Source of the DNA: Paragyromitra xinjiangensis
Taxonomy: Eukaryota; Ascomycota; Pezizomycetes; Pezizales; Discinaceae
Direction: 5' to 3'
Length of the DNA stretch: 64,000 nucleotides
Assembly: GCA_038503065.1 (NCBI GenBank)
Contig: JBCAMK010000001.1
Coordinates: 3,410,001-3,474,000, forward strand
Shown here piece after piece: positions 18,421-27,935 of this stretch. The position numbers were made by a program, and so were the translations under genes. The notes under the pieces are model-generated. The model searched no databases. It worked only from the letters and a program-made list of their open reading frames with translations, and had not been told where the DNA came from. Positions within the stretch are counted from its first letter, which is position 1, and each line of letters opens with the position of its first letter.

Positions 18421-20210
18421 GGTAAAGCCTATCCTGATACGTACCTGTTATCGTCGACTATCTGATGGGGAAAGCTTTTTTTTCACAAAGCTGTTAGAGA
18501 TTCGAAGCTGGCAGTCAGACTCTGAAATCATGGGCTCTGGAATGTTTGCAATGTACCGTGATCACCTCCTTGCAGTGGAACCACATCTTTACTCCCGTTT
18601 ACTCACTGATTACACTCAATCAATGTCTCGTGCCCAACTTCATCTGTCCGATATATATTTGGAACTTGTGCAAATGATTAGTGGAAGCGCCACAGTGGCT
18701 GTGAAAGAGATCATTAGATCACAGTTATTACAACTTGAACGAAAGCAGTTACCGTTAGATACCAACATGAGTGTTTTCACTTTGGATGGTGATCAATATA
18801 AAGTCTATAATCGAGTAACAGAGGTCTTCCAGTCTTCAACTCGCTATCAGTCGGGTATCCGGTTATTTATTACAGGACCAGCTGGAACTGGCAAATCGTT
18901 TCTGCTCAATATGTTAGTAAGATGGTTTAAACAACGAGGATTTCAATATTTATTACTGGCACCGACTGGCATTGCAGCCAATAACATTGATGGTCAAACG
19001 ATTCATTCTGCATTAAACATTGGTGGCTCAAGCTCATTCGGGAGCTATAAATCCAGCCTATTTCAGTCTCCCGATCGCATGTCAGAACTCAAAAAAAAAC
19101 AAGTTGTCATAATCGACGAGGTATCAATGGTTGATTGTGATCTCTTTACCTTCATTTCTGGACTGTTTGCTCGATTGCACAACAATTTATCTCCGTTTGG
19201 CAATATTCATGTTGTGTGCCTGGGAGACTTGATGCAACTTCCACCGGTATCTGGTCGAAAGGTCTTTCACTCACCTTTGTGGAAGTTATTCCATCCCCTA
19301 TTTCTCAGAGAATCAATTAGACAACAAGACGACAGCACATTCTTTACCTTACTGAATCAATTGCGATTTGGACAATTGTCAAATGAAAGTATACAAATTA
19401 TTTACCAGCGAGTTTCTGAGTTTTCAATGAGACAACAATCATATTTGACAACATTTCTTGTCTCTTATCGAAGAACTGCACATCAAATCAATTCCACTCT
19501 ACTCCAGACTCTTCCTGATACAAATCGATTTGTTAGCTTCTCAGTAGATCGTGAGGAGGGAAGGTTGATTGAAGTTACTGACTTGTCAAAAACTTTCAAA
19601 CATGGAACAAATTTGCCCACATGTGTCGAGTGTATTCCCGGAGCGAAGGTAATATATTTGAATAATGCAATGCGAGACCATGGAATATGGAATGGAACTT
19701 GTGGGGTAATTGTGGAGTTACGTGAGAGCATGTATCCAACTGTTGCATTTCCGACTGCACAGGGTATTCAGGTATATCCTGCGAAAGTCAAGTATAGTGC
19801 GTTTTTGATAGTTTTACTAACAGAATAAATCACAGATGGTTGAGGTTACACCTGAGTCAGTTACATTTCGAAGCAATGGCATTAGCTATTCCCGCACACA
19901 ACTTCCTCTTCAGAACGCATTCGCACTTACAATCCATAAAACTCAAAGTTTGTCTTTGAATAAAGTTTGTATTGCTTTGGATTCAACTATGTTTTGTGCC
20001 GGTCAAGCATATACAGCTTTGAGTCGAGCTCGAAGATGGACTGACGTTTCAATAATGTCATTCGAGCCTGGAAGTATCCAAGTGGATCAGGAAGCAGTCA
20101 ATGAGTATGACCGGTTAGAAAACATCGCAAAGCATGATTTTGCTGAACTTAGGTCTGACCCACCCTGGCACTCTTTTCCCCATCATCAATATCCCGCGCT
20201 AGAAAACTGA
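18421..20210 (+). other. Helitron PIF1-like helicase domain exons
   Basis: SF1B helicase that unwinds DNA during transposition. Walker A is GPAGTGKS (about 18875-18900), Walker B VVIIDEVSMVD (about 19105), then the motif LGDLMQLPPVSG (about 19220). After the 19772-19835 intron the C-terminal block reads NAFALTIHKTQSLSL and AYTALSRARRWTDV, typical of the last PIF1 motifs. Ends at 20210. Confidence 0.82.
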
Positions 20211-21428
20211 CATGATCATAGGACATAATCAAAAGCCTATCACTATGACAGATTATGCGGAGTCAAAGATCCTTAGTTGATATTGCCTTGTCCTGCGTTG
20301 CCAAACTTGTTTAAATAGCAATAAACGAATAAAGCCAGCTGAAGAGGTCAAGAAGTCAAGATGGTACGGGGTTGAGGTGTATTCTGGACTTATCTCTCTT
20401 TTGTATTTCAATGGTGTGCAATATATTAATGATGTATGTGTTCTGTTCATCGTATTCGTTGATAAAATGCTGCATTAATAAAGTATTTTATCACAGTGTC
20501 TTTTCGAGGATGAAATAGTATGCAATATTGGTTGATGTTATCAGACTGTAGCACAAAGTAGGCTGTGTGAGTGTAACAGATGCCCGATATGTGTAAAGAA
20601 ATGAAGATTCCGCATTGAAGTTGGTCGACTGTAGTTAAATGTATCTGTGCAGAGAATTGATGATTCACTGCGGGCATATGAGGAGAAAATAATTGAATTT
20701 TGTAGTAGTTTGGAAGAAAAGCTCTCTCATTCCTGTTATTCCAACTGGTGTTGGCCTTGAGGCAAGGGAAAAACAGAGATGGGCAAAAGCAAGTCCCTCA
20801 CCCGATCAATCTGAATTTACACATGTTAATTGACATGACCCTAACTCAGATGGGCCCAGCAGTAAACGTCTATTGGGGTAGGAGAGGGTTAGATTTTTTT
20901 CCTCTACCCGACTGGTAGGAATGAGGTGGGGTGAAGATAGTTTGCCTGACTTGACATGCTTCATGACCATTGCTAACTCCGGTGTTGAAATAGGAGTTAG
21001 GGTCAAAATCTCACCTCTCCGCCAACTCCTAGATTATGTACCTTTTCACCATCTTCTTTGTTAGACTTCTATCGCAACACAAAGTATGTAACATAGTTTT
21101 TGGTTCTCTAGATGATAGAAACCTTGCAATATAGGAGGAGTGTGGCATTTACCTAGTGCATAATTTTTAACTGAGCTTCACTGGAACCTCGAGTCCATTA
21201 TATGACCGTGAAACTGGAATTGGGAATGTTAGTGAAATATGATGATGCAGCGCATATGGTGTATGTTAATAGGCTAAAAAAGAAGTTAATATACGACGAT
21301 GCAGATTTGTTACTTTGTGTATTGTTACTTCAATCTGAAGGTTCCTTGGGTTATTGTGACTATTGCTGTTTCTTTTGACGTTAAATAAATCTATTTCATG
21401 TTAGACGTTGATTCTTGAGTGTTATGCT
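20211..21428. other. AT-rich region downstream of Helitron gene
   Basis: No gene supported. Contains the inverted-repeat unit 20836-21005 and AT-rich sequence; the Helitron 3' end may lie here but no clear hairpin plus CTRR terminus was identified. Confidence 0.4.
20836..21005. repeat. Short inverted-repeat unit, possible MITE
   Basis: Perfect 12-bp inverted ends TGACCCTAACTC (20836-20847) and GAGTTAGGGTCA (20994-21005), 170 bp in total. A second nested palindrome, CTAACTCC-12-GGAGTTAG (20973-21000), shares the right end. No clear target duplication, no coding. Could be a MITE or a structured Helitron 3' region. Confidence 0.4.
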
Positions 21429-21752
21429 TTAGTTAAGAAAACAAACCCGGTAAAGATTAATGTATGTTACACATCCTAAATGCAGGCTATCGTCAGGATA
21501 TGTGGGCGACTCGGGTATTCTAGGAAAATCATGTTTCCGTGGTGTAAATTCAGCATTATTTTTGCACAAATTAATGTGTCGACAACGCAATCCATGGTAA
21601 TTTGATTCATGTATACAAAATGTATCATGCTGTTTTAACAACAACTCGTCGCAGTACGATAATGTTCTGCAAAGGTGTATCAGGCATGTTATCATGTTAT
21701 TCTTCGGACTTGAGTTTAATTTGATACCACATGAAGGACAAATACATTTCAT
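21429..21752 (-). CDS. Small Cys/His-rich hypothetical protein
   Basis: 107 residues from a plain ATG. The N-terminal two thirds are rich in Cys and His (CICPSCGIKL, CLIHLCRTLSYC, HDTFCIHE, CRHINLC), spaced as in zinc-binding folds, but I do not recognise the family. It lies about 45 bases downstream of the oxygenase gene on the same strand and converges on the Helitron gene. It could be a separate small gene, the remnant of a longer one, or a 3' exon of the oxygenase transcript. Confidence 0.4.
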   Translation of the reverse strand: MKCICPSCGIKLNSSPKNNMITCLIHLCRTLSYCDELLLKQHDTFCIHESNYHGLRCRHINLCKNNAEFTPRKHDFPRIPESPTYPDDSLHLGCVTYINLYRVCFLN

Positions 21753-21797
21753 TTACCCCCACTAAATCTCCCTGAACTAAGATGCAGTAGTTTAGTC

Positions 21798-22757
21798 TCA
21801 AGTCCAGTGCCTTTTACCAGTTTTCAAAACCTGGCGTTTCCTCCAATCGAAGTTACTTTTATGGGTGAAAAGATCAATGGAGTTACGGGATCCAGAAGTG
21901 ACAGACGTGACATTATGAGCAATCAGAGACCCAAAGAAAAACAAAGCATCACCAGGAAGCAGCTCAAACTTCACCTTACATTGCCAAAGAATCAAATCTC
22001 CCCCTGTCCAATTGCCCCATGGCATCACGCAGTTATATCCAGCCCCATAGTCCTGCCAATCCTGATGCGTACTACTACCTTCAATTGAACTCAACTCCTG
22101 GTTAATTGCCATACCAGACCAAGCTCCAGCCAGACGAGAGAGATTGGAGGGGAGGTAAGTATCGAGACTGGTGAACTTCTTGTACATAGTGGGGGAGACG
22201 AGGCGAAGATTGTTGGACAGGTACTGAAAGAGTGGCTTATTCTCCTCTAGGAACGTTTGAGCAAAAGGGAGGTCTTTGGTGTATTCTGTGTTGTAAAAGA
22301 TATCTTGGCTGTAGTCTGCCCAGAGAGCATAGTGACGATGGGAGAATTCTCCTCTTGTACTGGATGAATTGGTGGTTCGTGGAAGGATAGATTGACTGGT
22401 AGAAAGAGTATCAAGGAAGTGAGTTGGAACGCGGAATCGATAAGCCAGGATATTGCCATTGTTGTCAAGGATTTGATGATGGTGAGGAGAACTAGGAATG
22501 TGTCTAATGGTTGACAGGAGGTCGGAGCCGTGGGGAGGGAGGGTCTTGGATTTTTTCATGACCTTCAAGTCATAGTAGCTGAGGTCAGAGGTGGTAGTTT
22601 CCAGAGTTTCTTGAGCATCATGCCAACGTTTAAGGATGCGTTTGATGCCATGGGAAGGACCACGAGTGAAAGAGGAGTAGGAGTCCGAGTAGATGTTCTC
22701 TTTTAGCAAATAATCCAATTGTTTGTTGACTTGTTCAAACTGTTTGGAGGTGGACAT
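21798..22757 (-). CDS. TET/JBP-like 2-oxoglutarate Fe(II) oxygenase
   Basis: 319 residues from ATG 22757 (MSTSKQFEQVNKQLDYLL). The frame stays open to 23021, but that part is hydrophobic and AT-rich and looks non-coding. The C-terminal half shows a double-stranded beta-helix oxygenase signature: metal ligands H-x-D in STHQDWQDYG, a glycine-rich GNWTGGDLILWQ strand, LLPGDALFFFGS, the distal His in LIAHNVTSV, and the 2-oxoglutarate-binding Arg in SGSRNSID. The pattern resembles the fungal TET/JBP group, which oxidises 5-methylcytosine or thymine in DNA and is often carried by transposons. The assignment rests on motif pattern, not a database match. All ligand residues are present, so activity is possible. 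Confidence 0.65.
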   Translation of the reverse strand: MSTSKQFEQVNKQLDYLLKENIYSDSYSSFTRGPSHGIKRILKRWHDAQETLETTTSDLSYYDLKVMKKSKTLPPHGSDLLSTIRHIPSSPHHHQILDNNGNILAYRFRVPTHFLDTLSTSQSILPRTTNSSSTRGEFSHRHYALWADYSQDIFYNTEYTKDLPFAQTFLEENKPLFQYLSNNLRLVSPTMYKKFTSLDTYLPSNLSRLAGAWSGMAINQELSSIEGSSTHQDWQDYGAGYNCVMPWGNWTGGDLILWQCKVKFELLPGDALFFFGSLIAHNVTSVTSGSRNSIDLFTHKSNFDWRKRQVLKTGKRHWT

Positions 22758-23110
22758 CGTGAGATAGTAAGGGAGAGGGAGGTAGAAGGTAGAAAACGGG
22801 TATGGAGGTAAATAACAGTTGTGTCGTAGTTGGATGATTGAGTAGGATGAAAAGATAAAGGAAGTAGAGAGAAGATGGAGTGCTTTATACCAATAGACGC
22901 CGAGAATCTCCAAGAGACTCGGCATTAAAATTCGCCGCCAGCCAATGGCCCCCGATTTGTAAAAGCTGACTAAGCCAGCATATGTGAGTAGCAAAATCTC
23001 CCCACCCCAAGACGTATACACGCATGTTCACCCCCTTCGCCTCATGTGGGACAAGGAACAAAGATTTTTTTATACTGGAATCTTTCATCAACCAGCGCCC
23101 GGATTCGTAT
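22758..23110. other. Upstream region of oxygenase gene
   Basis: Presumed promoter and 5' leader of the minus-strand oxygenase; AT-rich near the start codon and then GC-richer. No further gene seen. It ends at AT (23109-23110), which is duplicated at the far end of element X3. Confidence 0.4.
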
Positions 23111-25307
23111 CATCAGCAAAAAAAAAATGTCGCCCCGACACTTTCTTGTCTTCTGGAAGGCCATATTCCGCCCGCTGCGTTTGTGGCCTTCCCTACAACC
23201 CAGGCGAGCTGGTCCGAGTGCTTGCCTGTGCGGGCGCAGGCTGCACAACGCTCCGGCCTCCTGGCGCTCGGCTGCAGCTCAGCTGTGACCACCCACGCCC
23301 GGATGTGGCACTTAGCGAAATCCAGCGGGCTCTACCCATCGAATTTTGCTAAGTCCCTGGAAACTCGGGACTTAGCAAAATTCACCCAGGCACTTAGCGA
23401 TTTTCAAAAATCTCCAGGTCGCTTAGTCATCGCTTAGTAGTCGCCATGCCGTCGCCAAAGCAACGCCTAATAAGACACCAATCTCCACCTCTCCCGTCCT
23501 TCCTACTATTGCTTCCCCCTATTCTCTCCCACCCATCCCCTATTCCTCCGCCCATCCCCTATTCTCTCCCACCCATCCCCTCCTCGCTGTACCATAGTAC
23601 TTTGCTAACATCGTGACTTTTAGGCTCGAAGTACTAAGCTCTGCTTGCAAGGAACCTCCTGGGTAACGTCTTGATTCCGTTTATTTGACTCACGCTGATA
23701 TGCCTCCTAGACTCGCTTCGATCCGCTGCTTCAGCTTCCTCTGCCTCCACTGGCTGCCTGCTTCGCTGCTTCCGCCTAAGCGAGCTCAGGAGGCGGCTCA
23801 ATTGGCTGGTCGATTTGCTGCCTGAGCTTCCTGAGCTTCCCGAGCTTCCGCCGCCTCCTGGAGGTCGTCGATCCGCTGCCTGAGCTTCCTCCGCCTCCGC
23901 CATATGGTCGATCCGCTGCCTGAGCTTCCGCTGCCTGCGCCATATGGTCGATTCGCTGCCTGAGCTTCCGCTGCATCAGTCAATTGATCGATTCGCTGCT
24001 GCTGCCTCCGCTGCCTGCGCCATATGGTCGATCTGCTGCCTGAGCTTCCGCCGCCTCCGCCGCCTCCGCCACAGCTGCAGCAGCTTCCGCTGCCTGCGCC
24101 ATATGGTCGATTCGCTGCTTGAGCTTCCGCCGCCTCCGCCACATGGTCGATCCGCTGCCTGAGCTTCCTCCGCCTCTGCCATATGGTCGATTCGCTGCCT
24201 GAGCTTCCGCTGCCTCAGTCAATTGATCGATTCGCTGCAGCAGCCTCCGCTGCCTGCGCCATATGGTCGATCTGCTGCCTGAGCTTCCGCCGCTTCCGCC
24301 GCCTCCGCCACAGCTGCAGCAGCTTCCGCTGCCTGCGCCATATGGTCGATTCGCTGCTTGAGCTTCCGCCGCCTCCGCCACATGGTCGATCCGCTGCCTG
24401 AGCTTCCTCCGCCTCCGCCAATTGGTCAATTCGCTGCAGCAGCCTCCGCTGCCTGCGCCCTATGGTTGATTCGCTGCCTGAGCTTCCGCCGCCTCCGCCA
24501 CAGCTGCAGCAGCTTCCGCTGCCTGCGCCATATGGTCAATTCGCTGCCTGAGCTTCCGCCGCTTCCGCCACATGGTCGATCCGCTGCCTGAGCTTCCTCC
24601 GCCTCCTAGAGGTCGTCAATTCGCTGCCTGAGCTTCCTCCGCCTCCGCCATATGGTCGATTCGCTGCCTGAGCTTCCGCTGCCTCAGTCAATTGATCGAT
24701 TCGCTGCAGCAGCCTCCGCTGCCTGCGCCATATGGTCGATCTGCTGCCTGAGCTTCCGCCGCTTCCGCCGCCTCCGCCACAGCTGCAGCAGCTTCCGCTG
24801 CCTGCGCCATATGGTCAATTCGCTGCCTGAGCTTCCGCCGCCTCAGTCAATTGATCGATTTGCTGCAGCAGCTTCCGCTGCCTACGCCATATGGTCAATT
24901 CGCTGCAGGAGCCTCTGCTTCCTCCGCTCCCCCCCCTCCCCCCCTACCCCTTGGATACGAAGAACAGATACATGTACATATAGAGCTATATAGAAATAAT
25001 AGAATGATTGTAAACAAGCATATGGGCAAAAGCATTCAAACTAGACCACAGGGTGACCTGCTGAAAATGTGATTCTGTGGGCGCACTGCTCTCCCCCCAC
25101 TGTCCTCCAGACGCTCGTCAACCCTCCGTGGTCGCCCAGAGAATAGCCTCCTGAACCTAGGGCGCCCCCATGCCGACCTCTAGTAAGCTGTCGCCCAGAC
25201 GTGAAGGGCAAAATTTACAGCCTGAGGGAGGGCTATATTCCGCCCAGACCGCCTGGGGCGCCTGATGCATTGGGCGGACCAGGCGACAATCCGTTTTTTT
25301 GCTGATG
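23111..25307 (+). mobile_element. Element X3, complete copy
   Basis: Inverted ends CATCAGCAAAAAAA (23111) and TTTTTTTGCTGATG (ending 25307), flanked by a 2-bp AT repeat (23109-23110, 25308-25309). In order: a GC-rich CCGCCC region, a CTTAGT/GTCGCC block (23340-23480), the minisatellite, an AT-rich segment, then another GC-rich CCGCCCAGACC region. It has the same modular order as X1 reversed. No transposase; non-autonomous. It lies just upstream of the oxygenase gene. Confidence 0.78.
23770..24930. repeat. Minisatellite inside X3
   Basis: About thirty variable units related to GCCATATGGTCGATTCGCTG plus CCTGAGCTTCCGCCGCCTCC, about 40 bases each. Higher-order blocks of several units recur (for instance around 24180-24420 and 24650-24830). 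All long open frames here are by-products of the repeat. Confidence 0.85.
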
Positions 25308-25309
25308 AT

Positions 25310-25440
25310 GCAGCCTAGCCGCTGAACCACAATGGACGTGACCTACTTTCATGCGTGCAGCAAGGGTTGAACCTGCGACCTAGAGGAAAAATGATGTCCG
25401 GCCAAGGCAACAAGTTTCCCACTAAGCTACTGAAGTGGAT
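25310..25440 (-). repeat. tRNA-like SINE candidate
   Basis: On the minus strand an A box TAGCTTAGTGGG (about 25418-25429) fits TRGCNNAGYNGG exactly, and about 45 bases on a B box GTTCAACCC (25364-25372) fits GWTCRANNC exactly. The bases around the B box pair as a perfect five-pair T arm. The acceptor ends do not pair, so this is not a functional tRNA but probably a tRNA-derived SINE or remnant. Its ends are not defined. Confidence 0.5.
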
Positions 25441-25517
25441 TGATATAGTACTAAAAAAAAAACAACCCACAGCTTGGTTAGATAAGAAAAATTTGACTGT
25501 GATCGTCAAATCCTCAC

Positions 25518-25596
25518 TGTAACGGACCCACAAGGCTGTTAGATGCAAAAGGTCGAATAGACTGGGGCAGACGGAGAGGTACAAGGACCAGCATGA
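25518..25596 (+). repeat. Gypsy LTR fragment
   Basis: 79 bases matching the start of the G1 LTR (TGTAACGGACCCACAAGGCT), a little diverged. Cut off at GA (25595-25596) by element X2. The rest of this LTR is not found on the far side. Confidence 0.82.
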
Positions 25597-26360
25597 CATC
25601 AGTAAAAAAAAATTTGCGCCCAATAGGTACATATTCCGCCCGACCGCCTGCCACGCCTGGAGGTCACTCGCTTCCTGCAGTGCTTCTCCTGGGCGTCGCT
25701 TGCTGCTTGTAGGGCTTCCGGGCGACCTCCCACCATCCGGCAGCGCTGGGCGGCAGCTTGAGTACTTAGCGAATTTTTCTAAGTCCCTGAAAACCCGGGA
25801 CTTAGCAAAATTCACTTCACTCGCTCCCAGGCACTTCGCGATTTTCAAAAATCTGGAGGTTGCTTAGTCATCACTTTGTAGTCGCCAAGTTGTCGCCAAG
25901 TTGTCGCTTAGTCGTCGCCAAAGCAACGCCTAGTAAGACAGCAATCTCCACCTCCCCCTATTCCTTCCCGTCCTTCCTTCTATTGCTTCCCCCTATTCTC
26001 CCACCCATTCTCAACCTCGCTGTACCGCTGACATCGTGACTTTTAGGCTCGAAGTACTAAGCTCTGTTTACAAAGAAACTCCTAGGTAACGTCTCGCTTC
26101 TGTTTATATGATTCCTGCTGATATGCCTCCTAGGCTCGCTTTGATCCGCTGCTTCAACTTCCGCTGCCTCCGCTGGCTGCTTGCTTCCGCCTAAGCGAGC
26201 TCAGCAAACAGCTCAATTCGCTGCCTCAGCTTCCTGAGCTTCCACCGCCTCCTGGAGGTCGTCGATCCGCTGCCTGAGCTTCCGCCGCCTCCGCCACATG
26301 GTCGATCCGCTGCTGCAGCTTCCGCAGCTTCCTCCGCTTCCGCCATATGGTCAATTCGCT

Positions 26361-26395
<35 letters not shown>

Positions 26396-26526
26396 CGCCT
26401 GCGCCAATAGGTCAATTCGCTGCCTGAGCTTCCGCCGCTTCCGCCATATGGTCAATTCGCTGCCTGAGCTTCCGCTGCCTCCGCCACATGGTCGATTCGC
26501 TGCCTGCGCCATATGGTCAATTCGCT

Positions 26527-26561
<35 letters not shown>

Positions 26562-26851
26562 TGCCTGCGCCATATGGTCAATTCGCTGCCTGAGCTTCCT
26601 GCGCCTGCGCCAATAGGTCGATTCGCTGCCTGAGCTTCTGCTGCATGCGCCATATGGTCAATTCGCTGCCTGAGCCTGAGCCTGCGCCTGCGCCAATGGT
26701 CAATTCGCTGCCTGAGCTTCCTGCGCCTGCGCCAATAGGTCGATTCGCTGCCTGAGCCTGAGCCTGCGCCTGAGCCTGCGCCAATAGGTCAATTCGCTGC
26801 CTGCCTCTGGCAGGTCGTTGACTCGCTGCTGCAGCTTCCACAGAAGCTAGT
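25597..26851 (+). mobile_element. Element X2, truncated
   Basis: Begins CATCAGTAAAAAAAAA and has the same terminal region as X1 and X3, the CTTAGT/GTCGCC block (25770-25930) and a minisatellite (about 26150-26830). It stops at CACAGAAGCTAGT (26839-26851), where an inverted Gypsy LTR begins; the other inverted end is missing. X1 continues past this sequence to its end, so X2 has lost its right-hand 400 bases or so. Confidence 0.75.
26150..26830. repeat. Minisatellite inside X2
   Basis: Same 40-base unit family as in X1 and X3, with several local expansions of a GAGCCT hexamer (around 26365 and 26530). No real gene. Confidence 0.83.
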
Positions 26852-27528
26852 TGCTTATACTAAAGTCAGGCTGAGATCTTAAAGTATTTTCGTGCAGTAT
26901 ACTCAATAATCTTAAGAGCGGAACTCGGTAATTCTCATCACTAGGTCTCTGATCGAAGATGGAGAAGAGCAACTGGTGGCGGGGCTCGCCAGTACTTGTA
27001 GTACTGCATGCTCGCCGCCTCTACTCAGTTCTACTCAGCTGGGGGATCCAGTTAACCCCGAATCCTGTCAGTGATCATGGGCGGGTCTCTTCGGAAGTGT
27101 TCTCTCACATTCCGCTGGAGTTCTGCACCTCATGTGCAACCGCTTCTCATGCACTGCTCTACCAGTCAGGACTCTATGATCCGCCAGCCTAGTCCTACAG
27201 GACTACTTGCATGGCGCTGATCAGTCCATAGTTGCGTCAGGTGTCCGCTAGAATAGTTCTCCCAGTTGCGCCGCCTATCAGCCATAGCTGGTGGGGCATG
27301 CACAAGTGGATTAGGAACTCAACCACATCTCTAAGTGTTTGATGTCATCGGTGATCTGCTACAGGCCCGTCAGCCTTAGCACCTCCGGATGTTCCTAACC
27401 ACCAGGTCACGGGGTACTGGTGTTCCCTAGCATGTGGTAGCTACTCCACTCATGCTGGTCCTTGTACCTCTCTGTCTGCCCGGGTCTATTCTACCTTTCG
27501 CATGTAACAGCCTTGTGGGTCCGTTACA
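26852..27528 (-). repeat. Gypsy LTR, inverted copy
   Basis: 677-base reverse complement of the G1 5' LTR, running from TGCTTATACT (its end) to CCGTTACA (its start). With the direct LTR at 27936-28614 it forms a large inverted repeat around a 407-base spacer. No flanking 5-base target duplication is visible, which argues against a simple solo LTR. Confidence 0.88.
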
Positions 27529-27935
27529 AGCAGTGTGGCATGATGAGCAGGGCGGAGATGTGGGATTGAGGTTACCGCCAGAGTACCGGGAATGGGCAGA
27601 TGTGTTCAGCAATGAAAAGAGCTCAAAGCTGCCGGAGCATAATGCATTTGACCACCATATCAGATTGCAGCCCGGAACAAAACCACCTTTTGGGCCTCTC
27701 TATCCATGCTCTGAGAGTGAGCTGAAGGCCCTCCGGGAGTTTCTGAACAAAGCACTACCCTCCGGAAAGATCTCCAGGTCCAATTCCCCCGCTGCCGCTC
27801 CTATCCTGTTTGTGCCCAAGCCTAATGGTACCCTCCGCATTTGTGTGGATTACTGGGGCTTGAACAAGATCACAATCAAGGACAAGTACCCACTTCCGCT
27901 GATGTCAGAACTGAGAGACAGGTTGACCACCGCCA
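27529..27935 (+). pseudogene. Gypsy pol (RT) fragment between inverted LTRs
   Basis: 407 bases colinear with G1 pol 31718-32124, covering the linker before the reverse transcriptase and its first blocks (PAAAPILFVPKPNGTLRICVDY, here with W for R in the next residue). It starts and stops abruptly at LTR ends. A longer open frame that begins inside the inverted LTR and runs through this piece is chimeric and not a gene. Confidence 0.87.

Larger units (their letters stand above)
14312..20210 (+). mobile_element. Helitron coding body, termini unresolved
   Basis: Rolling-circle transposon recognised by a Rep (HUH, two-Tyr) domain followed by a PIF1-type helicase in one spliced gene, the hallmark of Helitrons. 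Preceding exons on the same strand (14312-15505) are likely part of the same transcript or of an accessory gene. The ends (5' TC, 3' hairpin plus CTRR) were searched by eye but none is convincing, so the true element is larger than this span. Confidence 0.75.
15012..20210 (+). pseudogene. Helitron Rep-helicase gene, spliced, one stop
   Basis: A likely exon chain keeps frame: 15012-15294, 15368-15505, 15581-16432, 16507 to about 18359, about 18421-19771, 19836-20210. Introns are GT-AG and short; 19772-19835 has ACTAAC before the acceptor. The frame at the 18.36-18.42 kb intron fits donor 18344 with acceptor 18420. The stronger-looking donor at 18360 would shift frame by one. The protein carries an N-terminal Cys cluster (CSFCGILL...VVCEAC), Rep and PIF1 helicase domains. 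An in-frame TGA at 16261-16263 lies between VVCEAC and HLTRCPPVAGPWPS, which reads on in the same frame. This copy is therefore probably inactive, though close to intact. Confidence 0.8.

Noticed and set aside
20972..21053. Helitron 3' terminus (palindrome followed by CTAG at 21029-21032)
   Set aside because: The hairpin lies too far from CTAG, and the next base is A, not the T expected at the usual insertion site; I could not find a matching 5' TC end.
21429..23021. A KDZ transposon carrying the oxygenase
   Set aside because: No transposase-like reading frame with the expected catalytic motifs is seen anywhere near; the link of this oxygenase group to KDZ elements is general knowledge, not shown here.
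23634..24993. Ala/Gly/Arg-rich repeat proteins on both strands, also in X1 and X2
   Set aside because: All come from the 40-base minisatellite, whose length keeps frames open; overlapping frames on both strands show equal length and no real start.
25340..25430. A functional tRNA gene
   Set aside because: A and B boxes and the T arm fit, but the acceptor stem does not pair and the spacing between boxes is too long without a clear anticodon arm.
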